A DNA stretch of 63,855 nucleotides from DATNIB01 sp035604685. GTDB lineage: Bacteria; Actinomycetota; Acidimicrobiia; Acidimicrobiales; RAAP-2. A program made the translations under genes and the position numbers. The notes under the pieces were generated by a model. It was given only the letters and a program-made list of their open reading frames with translations, was not told the origin of the DNA and did not search any database. This document shows positions 8,110 through 17,041 of the stretch, piece by piece; position 1 is the stretch's first letter, and every line of letters begins with the position of its first letter. The stretch spans positions 1-63,855 of the forward strand of contig DATNIB010000002.1 in assembly GCA_035604685.1 (NCBI GenBank). The letters are read 5' to 3'.

Positions 8110-8625
8110 TCAACCCCCGGACCGGTGGCGGCGCTCTCGGGCTCGTCGTTCGGCCCTATTCCGAGCGCGCTCCTGGGGCCACTGATCTCGTTGGGACTCC
8201 CAGCCCTCCGGTAGCGCCGCCAACTCTCGTCGGACCCGCTCGATGTCGTACGAAGCGCCGTCCACCAAGGCTCCAAATGCTTGCTCAGAGACCACCGATC
8301 CAAGCATGTGAAGGACCTCATGGCGTTCGTAGCCAGCGGCGGTGAGCCGCTTCGCCGTCTGCCACATCTCTGGTGGGTCGTCGGCCCACAGCTGGTTTGT
8401 CACGATCTCATGTATCGCAATGTGCAGTCGAGGGTTCATAACCTCTCCCCCGAGCCGGATCTCGCGAACATCTTCGGCGAGCGCCTGTTTCAATTCTGGG
8501 TGCTCAACCTCGATCAGGATCCTCCGCTCGTCCTCGTCGGCGGGATCAAGAAACGCCAAGTCGATGCCGTCGACCTCGCCGGAGGCCGCCGGGCAGGCAA
8601 AGATCTTTCGGTCCCCCTCGCTCAT
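8110..8625 (-). CDS. DUF1841-like conserved protein
   Basis: 171 aa soluble protein. The central part, NPRLHIAIHEIVTNQLW, then DDPPEMWQTAKRLTAAGYERHEVLHMLG, has the spacing of conserved His/Glu residues (H-x-x-x-H-E and R-H-E-x-x-H) that I associate with the DUF1841 family, a small helical domain of unknown function. The arrangement could bind a metal, but that is inference. The C-terminal 35 residues are Arg-rich (ERARNRAERRARERRHR). ATG start. It stands alone, convergent with the cytochrome b gene. Confidence 0.65.
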   Translation of the reverse strand: MSEGDRKIFACPAASGEVDGIDLAFLDPADEDERRILIEVEHPELKQALAEDVREIRLGGEVMNPRLHIAIHEIVTNQLWADDPPEMWQTAKRLTAAGYERHEVLHMLGSVVSEQAFGALVDGASYDIERVRRELAALPEGWESQRDQWPQERARNRAERRARERRHRSGG

Positions 8626-8762
8626 GAGCGAGACGGTACATCGCGTTCAAAGACGAGATATCGCTCACGCTGGGGTGGGGCTGTTTGCCTGCACCAATCG
8701 CACCAGGGGCAGCTCGTTCCAAACGCGATGGACCTGTCACGCGGGCCCCGTAAGCCGCGCCC

Positions 8763-9506
8763 CTACGCCGGCGGAGGGGTCGGCGCGTCCTTCCAAAAGC
8801 GCAAACCGGGCGTGACCAGGTTGCGATGCGTTCCCAGGATGACGGCGGCCACCCCCCCCACGTAGAGCACCACAATCAGGTTGCGCACCACCGGGATCCT
8901 TCCGCTCCCCGCGCCGAAGACTCCGGGACCCGCGATTTCGAACAGCAAGTAGATCGCGCCGACCGCGGCGGCGAGCAGGGTGAGGACCGCCAGGAAGGCC
9001 ACGGCCGCCACATAGCTTCGAGCCACCCGTTGGGAAGGGCCGCTGTTGCCCTCCGCGCCGGCGAAGAACAGGCCACGGCGGAGGTGCACCACCAGGACGG
9101 CCACGCTGCACAAGGTGATCAAGCCGCCCAGCACGGCGCCCCGGGCGGCCGCATCTCCGATCGGATGGATCCCCGCTCGGGCGACGCCGGGATGGCTGCC
9201 GATGAGTTGCACCAACGACGACACCACGGCTATCGAACCAACGATGGCGGCGAACAGAGCCACGAACGACGTGGCGAACAGGTACACCGACAGCGGTCGC
9301 CGGCCGCTCGGGTCAGGCTCGGCCCGGTTGGCCACCACCACGATGACGAAGACACCGACGACCGCCAGGAGCACGACCACTGCGAGCAGGACGAGCAAGC
9401 TGCCGACCAGCGAACCGAGCCCCCCGATTCCCGACGACGTCTGCAGGATCGGCACCGCCGGCTGGATCAAGCGCTCGCTGGCGGCGGACATGACGACTGT
9501 GTGCAT
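8763..9506 (-). CDS. Multi-pass membrane protein of unknown function
   Basis: 247 aa from ATG 9506, chosen because GGGGGAG lies about six bases upstream; an in-frame start 15 bases earlier lacks this. Hydrophobic segments run at roughly residues 31-60, 74-107, 130-150, 170-195 and 215-235, so about five membrane helices. The repeat-like pattern VYLFATSFVALFAAIVG... and SYVAAVAFLAVLTLLAAAVG suggests two related helix pairs, reminiscent of DUF5671-type proteins, but I cannot assign a family with certainty. No operon partner. Confidence 0.65.
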   Translation of the reverse strand: MHTVVMSAASERLIQPAVPILQTSSGIGGLGSLVGSLLVLLAVVVLLAVVGVFVIVVVANRAEPDPSGRRPLSVYLFATSFVALFAAIVGSIAVVSSLVQLIGSHPGVARAGIHPIGDAAARGAVLGGLITLCSVAVLVVHLRRGLFFAGAEGNSGPSQRVARSYVAAVAFLAVLTLLAAAVGAIYLLFEIAGPGVFGAGSGRIPVVRNLIVVLYVGGVAAVILGTHRNLVTPGLRFWKDAPTPPPA

Positions 9507-9629
9507 TGAGACTCCCCCCACATCCCTCCGGTGCCGGTCGCACCGGGGCTGAGCCTATCGGCCAGCAGGGCTCGACCCTGGAGTGCGCCGCCGCGAGCAA
9601 CTCCCGTCACGCCAGGCGGGGACCGGTGG

Positions 9630-10115
9630 CTACTCGTAGTACCCCGAGTGGATGTACACGCACGGGATCCCCTCGCTCTGGAACATGGCGTGGTTCTGGG
9701 GGTCGTCCTCGATGGCCAGGCGGAGGTCGAACCCGTGCTGGCGCAGCTCGTCGACCATCCGCCGCTTGAAGAACGTCACCTGGTCGTAGTCGCCGCGGTC
9801 GCGCATGACGAGGAGGTCCCACCGCACGCCGTAGCGGTGGAGCCAGGCGAGCGTCTGGGGCTGGACGCGCAGCGGCCGCCCGGTCAAGAGCACGACCGCC
9901 AGCTCGCCCCGCAACAGCTCGAGGAGCCGGGCCATCTCCTCGATCACCGGGTCGTCGCCGCAGGCCTCGAAGAACGCGTCCCAGTTGCGCCGCCCGCTCT
10001 CCAAGAACCGCTGCCGGCCGACCGCGTCGGACAGCACGCCGTCCATGTCGAAGATGACGGCCGGGCCGGCCTCGACCGGTCCCTCCCGCCAACGCCAGTT
10101 GGGCGGGGCGTTCAC
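9630..10115 (-). CDS. HAD-superfamily phosphatase
   Basis: 161 aa from GTG 10115. DMDGVLSD at 23-30 is HAD motif I with the nucleophile Asp23 and acid/base Asp25; VVLLTGRP is motif II; KRRMVDEL carries the motif III Lys; IEDDPQNHAM is motif IV with the metal-binding Asp pair. The short cap and the R-D-R-G-D-Y segment recall the HAD group that includes polynucleotide-kinase-type phosphatases. It lies 23 bases after the nuoN stop, so it may be the last gene of the nuo transcript, but no link with complex I is known to me. Confidence 0.8.
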   Translation of the reverse strand: MNAPPNWRWREGPVEAGPAVIFDMDGVLSDAVGRQRFLESGRRNWDAFFEACGDDPVIEEMARLLELLRGELAVVLLTGRPLRVQPQTLAWLHRYGVRWDLLVMRDRGDYDQVTFFKRRMVDELRQHGFDLRLAIEDDPQNHAMFQSEGIPCVYIHSGYYE

Positions 10116-10138
10116 CGGGTCCCGGTCGCGCGGGGGGG

Positions 10139-11851
10139 TCACGGCAGGAACAGCAGCGTGGCCTTGTGGGCGAAGTCGACGACCGGTGCGGGGATGATGC
10201 CGAACACGATCGTCACCCCCAGGCAGAGCGCGATGACCACCGCGACGCTCGCCGGCACCTTGACCGCGGTCTCGGTGTCCGCGGTCGCCCCGACCAGGTC
10301 GTCGTCCAGCGCGGCCGGCGGCGCGTCGTCGAGCAGCAGCCCGGCGTTGAGGCGGGTGATCTGCGCGGGGGCACCCGACAGGGCGGCCGCCCCCGAGCCG
10401 CCACCGTCGCGCGAGGCGGCCGACCAGACGGCGCCCAGCGATCCACCGGCCGCCTCCTCTCCCGCCGCCACGCCCGGCGGGCGCCGGGGCGTGTACATGA
10501 GGACGGCCACCCGCAGGTAGAAGAAGGCGGCGAGTGCGGCCGAGACCATGGCGATGACGGCCAGCGGGACCGAGTGGACGTCGACCGCGGCGGCCACCAC
10601 CTGGAGCTTGGCCAGGAACCCGGTGGTGAACGGCACGCCGGCCTGGGCCAGCAGCAGGGCGGCGAAGGCGAAGGCCAGGACCGGCTGGCGGCCGGCCAGC
10701 CCCCGGTAGCCGGCGAGGTCGTGGGAGGCGTCGCCGTCGCGCCCGAGCAGGGTGACCACGGCGAAGCTGCCGATCACCATGAAGGTGTAGGTGAATAGGT
10801 AGTAGAGCGCGGCGGAGACCCCGGCGGCGTTGGCCGCCTGCAGCCCGAGCAGGACGAAGCCCGCGTGGTTGATCGACGAGTAGGCCAGCATCCGCTTGAT
10901 GTCGCGCTGGACGACGGCCAGGCCGGCCCCGAGGAGGAGGGTGAGGACGGCGATGGCGTAGATGACCGGCCGCCAGTCGGCGCGCAGCACGCCGAAGGAG
11001 GACACGAAGACGCGCAGCAGGGCGGCGAAGCCGCCGACCTTGGCCACGGCCGCCATGAAGCCGGTCACCGGCGACGGGGACCCCTGGTAGACGTCGGGGG
11101 TCCACATGTGGAAGGGGACGGCGGCCACCTTGAAGGCGAAGCCGACGAGGAGGAGCGAGAGCCCCGCCAGGAGCACGCCGTCGCTCACCACCACGTTCTT
11201 CGACAAGAAGTCGGCGATCTGGGCCAGGTTGGTGGTGCCGGTGGCGCCGTAGGTGAGCGCGATGCCGTAGACGAAGATCGCCGACGAGAAGCCGCCCAGG
11301 ATGAAGTACTTGAGCGCCGCCTCGCCCGAGGCGGCCCGCCGGTGGTTCAAGGCGGTGAGCACGTAGAGGGCGATCGAGAGGATCTCGAGGCCCAAGAAGA
11401 CGAGGACGAGGTCGTTGGCGGCGCCCATGATCATGGCCCCCGAGGCCGACACCATGGCCAGCACGGAGAGCTCGACCCCGCTCGTCCCCTCCCGGCGCAC
11501 GTAGGCGTCGCCCACGAGGGCGGTCAAGGCCATGGCCGCCGAGACCACGATCACCACCAGGCAGCTGAACCCGTCGACCACCACGGCGTGGGCGATGGCG
11601 GTGTAGGGACCGTGGTCCTGGACGTCGGTCCACTGCCACCAGGCGAGGCCGAAGGTCGTGGCCGAGATGGCGACGGTGGTGGCCGTGACGAACGTGGTGC
11701 GCAGCGGGCCCCGCACCAGCGCGGACACACCCAGCAGCACCACCGCGCCGCCCAACATGACCAGCTCGGGGAGGATGGCCAGGTAGCGGATGTGCGGCAG
11801 CGCGATGCCGGTCGCCAGGTGCGCGCCGTGCGCGGCCGCCGCCCCGATCAC
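10139..11851 (-). CDS. nuoN: NADH-quinone oxidoreductase subunit N
   Basis: 570 aa Mrp-antiporter-like membrane subunit of complex I. Conserved features are the discontinuous-helix segment KVAAVPFHMWTPDVYQGSPSPVTGFMA and AYSSINHAGF. GTG 11851 overlaps the nuoM stop as GTGA. Between the last two helices (about residues 453-529) there is a hydrophilic, Gly/Ala/Asp-rich insertion of about 75 residues (PRRPPGVAAGEEAAGG to DDDLVGATADTETA), which makes the protein longer than usual. Last of 14 nuo genes. Confidence 0.96.
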   Translation of the reverse strand: MIGAAAAHGAHLATGIALPHIRYLAILPELVMLGGAVVLLGVSALVRGPLRTTFVTATTVAISATTFGLAWWQWTDVQDHGPYTAIAHAVVVDGFSCLVVIVVSAAMALTALVGDAYVRREGTSGVELSVLAMVSASGAMIMGAANDLVLVFLGLEILSIALYVLTALNHRRAASGEAALKYFILGGFSSAIFVYGIALTYGATGTTNLAQIADFLSKNVVVSDGVLLAGLSLLLVGFAFKVAAVPFHMWTPDVYQGSPSPVTGFMAAVAKVGGFAALLRVFVSSFGVLRADWRPVIYAIAVLTLLLGAGLAVVQRDIKRMLAYSSINHAGFVLLGLQAANAAGVSAALYYLFTYTFMVIGSFAVVTLLGRDGDASHDLAGYRGLAGRQPVLAFAFAALLLAQAGVPFTTGFLAKLQVVAAAVDVHSVPLAVIAMVSAALAAFFYLRVAVLMYTPRRPPGVAAGEEAAGGSLGAVWSAASRDGGGSGAAALSGAPAQITRLNAGLLLDDAPPAALDDDLVGATADTETAVKVPASVAVVIALCLGVTIVFGIIPAPVVDFAHKATLLFLP

Positions 11852-13386
11852 GGCTGCCCCCCGCCGGCCGCGCCGGCCACCCGCACCGGCTCCGGCGGCG
11901 GCTGGCTGTGGGTGACCCGGTCGACCCGCTGCACCAGCTGGTTGACCGCGGGCGTGATGCGGTCGAGCACCGGCTTGGGGTACACGCCGAGGAGCACGAT
12001 CAGGACGAGGAGCGGGGCGACGACCAGGCGCTCGCTCCAGCGCAGGTCCCGCGTCGCGGCGTTGGCCTCGTCGGGCTGGCCGTGGAAGGCCTGCTGGTAG
12101 GCCCAGAGCAGGTAGACGGCGGCCAGCACGACGCCGGCCGTCGCCACGACGGCCCACCAGCGATGGGTGAGGAAGGTCCCCGAGAGCACCAGGAACTCGC
12201 TCACGAACCCGTTCAGGCCCGGCAGCCCGATGGAGGCCAGCATGGCCACGGTGAACGCGGCGGCGAGGACCGGGGCGGGCGTCTGCAGGCCGCGGAGCCC
12301 CGAGGTCTGCCAGGTCGACCGGCGGTCGGCGATCCACCCGATGAGGAGGAACAGGGCGGCCGTGATGAGGCCGTGGTTGACCATGAGCAGCACGCCCCCG
12401 GTCAGGCCCTCCGTGGTGAAGGCGAAGGTGCCGAGCGCGATGAAGCCGATCTGGGCCAGCGAGGAGTAGGCCACCAGGCGCTTCAGGTCGGACTGCGCGC
12501 TGGCCACCAGGGCGCCGTAGAGGATGCCGATGACGGCGAGCGTGAGCAGCAGCGGGGCCAGGGTCTTGGCGGCCTGCGGGAACAGGTTGAGATCGAAGCG
12601 GATGATGCCGTAGGTGCCGAGCTTGGCCAGGACCCCCGACAGCACCATGGAGCCGCCGGTCGGCGCCTCGGTGTACGCGTCGGGCGACCAGGTGTGGAAG
12701 GGGAACAGCGGTGCCTTCACGGCGAAGGCGGCGGTGAACGCGAGGAAGAGGAGCACCCCGGTTGACCCCGTGAGATGGGTGTGCTCGAGGGCGGGCAGGG
12801 AGAAGGTCAGCACCCCGCGTTGGCTCTGGTGCAGGAAGGCCAGGACCAAGATCCCGACCAGCAAGAAGGCCGAGCCCAAGAACGTGTAGACGAAGAACTT
12901 GACGGCCGCGTAGGCGCGCCGCGTGAACCCCCAGCCGCTGATGAGGAAGTAGGCCGGCACGAGGGTGAGCTCGAAGAAGAGGAAGAACAAGATGAGGTCG
13001 AGCGAGATGAAGGTGCCGATGCAGGCGGCCTCGAGCAGGAGCATCCAGGCCACGAACGCCCGGGCGTTCTCGCGCGCCCGGGCCCCGGCCAGGGCGATCG
13101 GGAACAGGACGCCCGCCAGCACGACCAGGAAGACCGAGATGCCGTCGACGCCCACGAACCACGAGATGCCGAGCGACTGGGCCCACGCGTGGTCAGACAC
13201 GAACTGGTACCCACCCGCTCCCGCGTGCAGCAGCACCGCCACCGCGACGGCCAGGCCCAGGGTGGCGAGCGCCACCGCCAGGCCGACCAGCTCGACGACC
13301 AGGCGGCTGGCCCGCACCATGAGGCCCAGGGCCAGCGCACCGGCCGCCGGCAGCAGCACCAGCACCGTCAGGTAGGGGAACCTCAC
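11848..13386 (-). CDS. nuoM: NADH-quinone oxidoreductase subunit M
   Basis: 512 aa proton-pumping membrane subunit. LLLEAACIGTFISLDLILFFLFFELTL carries the conserved Glu of the antiporter fold (read here in two short pieces), KAPLFPFHTWSPDAYTEAPT the conserved Lys/His segment, and AYSSLAQIGF the second. The start is GTG 13386, overlapping the nuoL TGA as GTGA; the coding frame stays open far upstream but only this start fits the family's N-terminus (RFPYLTVLVLLPAAGAL). Confidence 0.96.
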   Translation of the reverse strand: MRFPYLTVLVLLPAAGALALGLMVRASRLVVELVGLAVALATLGLAVAVAVLLHAGAGGYQFVSDHAWAQSLGISWFVGVDGISVFLVVLAGVLFPIALAGARARENARAFVAWMLLLEAACIGTFISLDLILFFLFFELTLVPAYFLISGWGFTRRAYAAVKFFVYTFLGSAFLLVGILVLAFLHQSQRGVLTFSLPALEHTHLTGSTGVLLFLAFTAAFAVKAPLFPFHTWSPDAYTEAPTGGSMVLSGVLAKLGTYGIIRFDLNLFPQAAKTLAPLLLTLAVIGILYGALVASAQSDLKRLVAYSSLAQIGFIALGTFAFTTEGLTGGVLLMVNHGLITAALFLLIGWIADRRSTWQTSGLRGLQTPAPVLAAAFTVAMLASIGLPGLNGFVSEFLVLSGTFLTHRWWAVVATAGVVLAAVYLLWAYQQAFHGQPDEANAATRDLRWSERLVVAPLLVLIVLLGVYPKPVLDRITPAVNQLVQRVDRVTHSQPPPEPVRVAGAAGGGQP

Positions 13387-15278
13387 GACCACCACGTCCG
13401 GCTGACGATGAAGGCGATGATGGCAGCCAGGCCGAGTGCGATCCCGAGCGCGTAGTTGCGCACGTAGCCGGACTGCACCCGGCGCACGCGCGAGCCGACC
13501 GAGCGCACGAGGGTGGCGACCCCGTTCACCGCCCCGTCGATGACGCGGGTGTCGATCACGGTGGCCGAGAAGCGGGCCAGCGCCTCGCCGGGCCGCCCAA
13601 TGGCCGCGTCGTAGAAGTCGTCCCAGTACCAGACGCGCTGGAGGAAGGCCGGCTCGAGCGCCGGTTGGTCGGCCCGGCGGCGCCAGAGTCGCCAGGCGAC
13701 GCTCAGGCCCACCACCGCCACGACGCCGTCCGCCACATCGAGCGAGACGAGGGCGCCGCGGCTCAGGTGGCTGGTGAAGAGGTCGGGGCCGAACATCGGC
13801 CCGAGCCAGCCGGTCAGGCCGAAGCTGTGCACCCAGGGGAGCCCGAGCAGCCCGCCCAGGAGGGCGAGCACCGAGAGCACCACCAGCGGGAGACGCATCA
13901 CCCAGGGCGACTCGTGGGGCTCGGCGAGGGCCGGGTGTTGGGGGACGGCCTGCTGCCAACGGGCGTCGCCCGTGAAGGCCAGGAAGAAGAGGCGGCTCAT
14001 GTAATAGGCGGTGAGGAGCGCGGTGAGGAGGCCGACGGCCCAGAGGGCGGGGCTCTTCGCGTACACGTTGGCCAGGACGTCCCCCTTGGACCAGAAGCCC
14101 GCCAGCGGCGGCACGCCGGCGATGGCCAGCCAGCCGACCAGGAAGGTGGCGAAGGTCCAGGGCAACCAGCGGGCGAGGCCGCCCATCCGTTTCAGGTCCT
14201 GCTCGTCGTGGAGCGAATGGATCACCGACCCCGCCCCCAAGAACAAGAGGCCCTTGTAGAAGGCGTGGGCCACCATCAAGAAGATGGCGGCCACGTAGGC
14301 GCCCGTGCCGACGGCGAGCACCATGTAGCCGATCTGGGACACCGTCGAGAAGGCCAGGACCTTCTTGATGTCCTGCTGGGCGCAGGCGATGGTGGCCGCG
14401 ACGAGGGCGGTCGCCAGCCCGATGCCGGCGATCACCCAGCGCCCGTCCGGGGAGAGCGCCAGGATCGGGTGCACGCGGCACAACAGGTAGACCCCGGCCG
14501 TGACCATGGTGGCCGCGTGGATGAGGGCGGACACGGGCGTCGGGCCCTCCATGGCGTCGGGGAGCCAGTTGAAGAGCGGGATCTGGGCCGACTTGCCGGC
14601 GGCCGCCAGCAGGAGCAGGAGCCCGGCGGCCGTCGCCCCGCCCCCGCCGAGCGCCGCCCGGTGGGCGAACACCGACGCGTAGTCGAGCGTGCCGGTCTTG
14701 GAGAAGATGAGGAACATGGCGACGAGGAAGCCGGCGTCGCCGATCCGGTTGTAGATGAAGGCCTTCTTGCCGGCCGAGGCCGCCGAGTCCCGCTCGTGCC
14801 AGAACGCGACCAGCCAGTAGGAGCAGAGCCCCACCCCCTCCCACCCGACGAAGGTGACGAGCAGGTTGTTGGCCAGCACCAGCACCAGCATCGAGAAGAC
14901 GAACAGGTTGAGGTAGATGAAGAACTTCGTGTACTCCCGATCGCCCTTCATGTAGCCGATGGAGTACAGGTGGATCAGCGCGCTCACCCCCGTGACGAAG
15001 AGGCACATCGTCATGGAGAGGGGGTCGATCACGAGGGCCGCCTTGACCTGCAGACCGCCGACCCCGATCCAGCTGAAGAAGGTCTGGGTGAACTGACGCG
15101 CCGCCTCCGGGCGCGCCTGGAGCCCGGCGAAGGTCACACAGGCCGCCACGAAGGACCCGGTCACGGCCGCCGTCCCGACCCAGCCGGCCAGCGGGTCGCC
15201 CAGGCGCTTGCCCAACGGGACGAGGACGACGAACCCGATGAGCGGCAGGAGGGGCATCAAGAACGCGACGTGCAGCAC
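13383..15278 (-). CDS. nuoL: NADH-quinone oxidoreductase subunit L
   Basis: 631 aa. Family hallmarks are FVGWEGVGLCSYWLVAFW (Glu in helix 5), KSAQIPLFNWLPDAMEGPTPVSALIHAATMV split around the discontinuous helix, and STVSQIGYMVLAVG. The C-terminal part contains the long lateral helix region and a final anchoring helix (YALGIALGLAAIIAFIVSRTWW). It starts seven bases after the nuoK stop. Third antiporter-like proton channel of complex I. Confidence 0.96.
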   Translation of the reverse strand: MLHVAFLMPLLPLIGFVVLVPLGKRLGDPLAGWVGTAAVTGSFVAACVTFAGLQARPEAARQFTQTFFSWIGVGGLQVKAALVIDPLSMTMCLFVTGVSALIHLYSIGYMKGDREYTKFFIYLNLFVFSMLVLVLANNLLVTFVGWEGVGLCSYWLVAFWHERDSAASAGKKAFIYNRIGDAGFLVAMFLIFSKTGTLDYASVFAHRAALGGGGATAAGLLLLLAAAGKSAQIPLFNWLPDAMEGPTPVSALIHAATMVTAGVYLLCRVHPILALSPDGRWVIAGIGLATALVAATIACAQQDIKKVLAFSTVSQIGYMVLAVGTGAYVAAIFLMVAHAFYKGLLFLGAGSVIHSLHDEQDLKRMGGLARWLPWTFATFLVGWLAIAGVPPLAGFWSKGDVLANVYAKSPALWAVGLLTALLTAYYMSRLFFLAFTGDARWQQAVPQHPALAEPHESPWVMRLPLVVLSVLALLGGLLGLPWVHSFGLTGWLGPMFGPDLFTSHLSRGALVSLDVADGVVAVVGLSVAWRLWRRRADQPALEPAFLQRVWYWDDFYDAAIGRPGEALARFSATVIDTRVIDGAVNGVATLVRSVGSRVRRVQSGYVRNYALGIALGLAAIIAFIVSRTWWS

Positions 15279-15285
15279 GGCGGAC

Positions 15286-15591
15286 TCAGCCCTTCAAGAT
15301 GTGGAAGTCGTCGGCCGTCGCGCTGGCCCGCCGGCGGAAGATGGCGACCACGATCCCCAGGCCGACGACCACCTCGGCCGCGGCGACGACCAGGACGAAG
15401 AACACCACCGCCTGGCCACCGATGTCGTGCAGCATGCGCGCGAACGTGACGAAGGTGAGGTTGGCCGCATTGAGCATCAGCTCGATGCACATGAACATGA
15501 TGAGGACGTTGCGCCGGATCAACAGCCCGATGGCACCGATGCCGAAGAGCGCGGCGGCCAGACCCAAGTACCACGGCCCCGGCAGGCTCAC
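15286..15591 (-). CDS. nuoK: NADH-quinone oxidoreductase subunit K
   Basis: 101 aa with three membrane helices. The conserved acidic residues of the E-channel are present: Glu in MFMCIELMLNAANLTF and Glu in VVAAAEVVVGLGIVVA. GTG 15591 overlaps the nuoJ stop by four bases. Normal length. Confidence 0.96.
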   Translation of the reverse strand: MSLPGPWYLGLAAALFGIGAIGLLIRRNVLIMFMCIELMLNAANLTFVTFARMLHDIGGQAVVFFVLVVAAAEVVVGLGIVVAIFRRRASATADDFHILKG

Positions 15592-16223
15592 GGCGACACC
15601 TCCGCGTCCTCTCGCTCGGCCTCCGCGCTCGCCCCGGGCTCGGCCGTTGCCTCCCGCTCGGCCGCCGCCACCAGGCGGGGACGGCGGGCGAGGACGACGG
15701 CGCCGACGACGGCGATGACCAGCAGCGCCGCCGTGGCCTCGAACGCGTAGAGGTAGGTCGTGAACACCGACTGGCCGAGTTGGTAGACGTTCGAGTGGTG
15801 GTTACCGGTGGTCGAACCGGCCACCGAGCGCGCGCCGGTGGCCCAGTGGGCGTTGACCCCGAGCGCGATCACCCCGCCCACCGAGGCGAGGACGAGCAGG
15901 AGCGCCATCGGGCGCTGGCCCTTCAGCGGCTCGGCGTTGATGTTGTCGCGCCGGTCGACCCCCAGGTACATGATCACGAACAGGAACAGGACCACGATGG
16001 CGCCCGCGTAGACGATCACCTGCACGGCCGCCAGGAAGTCCGCCTGCTGCTCGACGAACAGCACGGCCACGCCGAAGAGGGTGGCGACGAGGGACAGGGC
16101 GGCGTGCACCGGATTGCGCGAGACGATCACTCCCAGCGCGCCGCCGAGGATGATCATGGCGGCGAGGACGAAGGTGATCGCGTCGGGCAGGGTGGGGTGC
16201 GTGCTCGCCAGCAGGCCGGGCAT
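15588..16223 (-). CDS. nuoJ: NADH-quinone oxidoreductase subunit J
   Basis: 211 aa, five membrane helices. VQVIVYAGAIVVLFLFVIMYLG is the conserved helix 3 region with the pi-bulge of complex I subunit J/ND6. The C-terminal 35 residues are charged (RRPRLVAAAEREATAEPG...). The ATG at 16223 shares its A with the nuoI TGA (TGATG). The reading frame is open further upstream, but only this start matches the family. Confidence 0.94.
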   Translation of the reverse strand: MPGLLASTHPTLPDAITFVLAAMIILGGALGVIVSRNPVHAALSLVATLFGVAVLFVEQQADFLAAVQVIVYAGAIVVLFLFVIMYLGVDRRDNINAEPLKGQRPMALLLVLASVGGVIALGVNAHWATGARSVAGSTTGNHHSNVYQLGQSVFTTYLYAFEATAALLVIAVVGAVVLARRPRLVAAAEREATAEPGASAEAEREDAEVSP

Positions 16224-17041
16224 CAGGCCCCCGGGGCCCCGGTCGGCGTCGTCGCCTCTTGGGCCGCGGGGCGCCGCGCGGCGCGGCGGTCCGCCAGCTT
16301 GGCCTTGGCCCGGCTGGCCGACAGCTGAGCCCGCCACAGGCGGCCGCGCATGCCCCGGTGCGCGAAGGGGATGTCCACGTCGAGCAGGTGCGCCTCCATG
16401 GTGGCGCGGAGCGCCTTGGTCCCGGTGGCCTCGTCGTCGCGCCTCCCGCTCTGGCCCCCCTCGGGGGCGCGGACGCCGTAGCCGAGCTCGCCCGACCACT
16501 GCACCCGCCCCTCGTAGTCGGCGGCGCCCGACGGCGAGGTGGCCCGCATCCAGCCCGAGGTGAAGCGGTCGTCGCCCGGGCGCCAGTCCTCCCAGGGCAG
16601 GTGCTGGGGCCGGCCGTCGTCCCCGACCAAGAGCTCCCGCTTGGTGTAGATGGCGTCGGAGCGGTTGGTGAAGGAGAACTCGAAGAGCTTGGTCTCGGTG
16701 ATCGCCTCGGTGGGACAGGCCTCCACGCACAGGTCGCAGTGGATGCAGCGCAGGTAGTTGATCTCATAGACGTAGCCGTAGCGCTCGCCCGGCGAGACGG
16801 GGTGGTCGGGCGGGTTGTCGAGGCCCCGCACGTAGATGCAGTCCGCCGGGCAGACCCCGGCGCAGAGCTCGCACCCGATGCACTTCTCCATGCCGTCCTC
16901 GTAACGCCCGAGGACGTGTCGGCCGTGCTGGCGGGGCTGCTTGGGCCGTTTCTCGTCGGGATACTGGCTCGTCACCCGCGGCCGGGTCAGGTGCTCGAGC
17001 GTCAACTTGAAGCCGCCCAGGAAGCCGAGGTTGGGGGCCAT
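16223..17041 (-). CDS. nuoI: NADH-quinone oxidoreductase subunit I, two [4Fe-4S] clusters
   Basis: 272 aa. Two ferredoxin motifs, CIGCELCAGVCP and CIHCDLCVEACP, hold clusters N6a and N6b on the path to quinone. The first 150 residues align with NuoI as known; the remaining ~120 residues (VGDDGRPQHLPWEDW onward, ending in a basic Ala-rich tail) are an extension beyond the roughly 180-residue E. coli protein. Start ATG 17041 shares one base with the nuoH stop. Confidence 0.95.
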   Translation of the reverse strand: MAPNLGFLGGFKLTLEHLTRPRVTSQYPDEKRPKQPRQHGRHVLGRYEDGMEKCIGCELCAGVCPADCIYVRGLDNPPDHPVSPGERYGYVYEINYLRCIHCDLCVEACPTEAITETKLFEFSFTNRSDAIYTKRELLVGDDGRPQHLPWEDWRPGDDRFTSGWMRATSPSGAADYEGRVQWSGELGYGVRAPEGGQSGRRDDEATGTKALRATMEAHLLDVDIPFAHRGMRGRLWRAQLSASRAKAKLADRRAARRPAAQEATTPTGAPGA

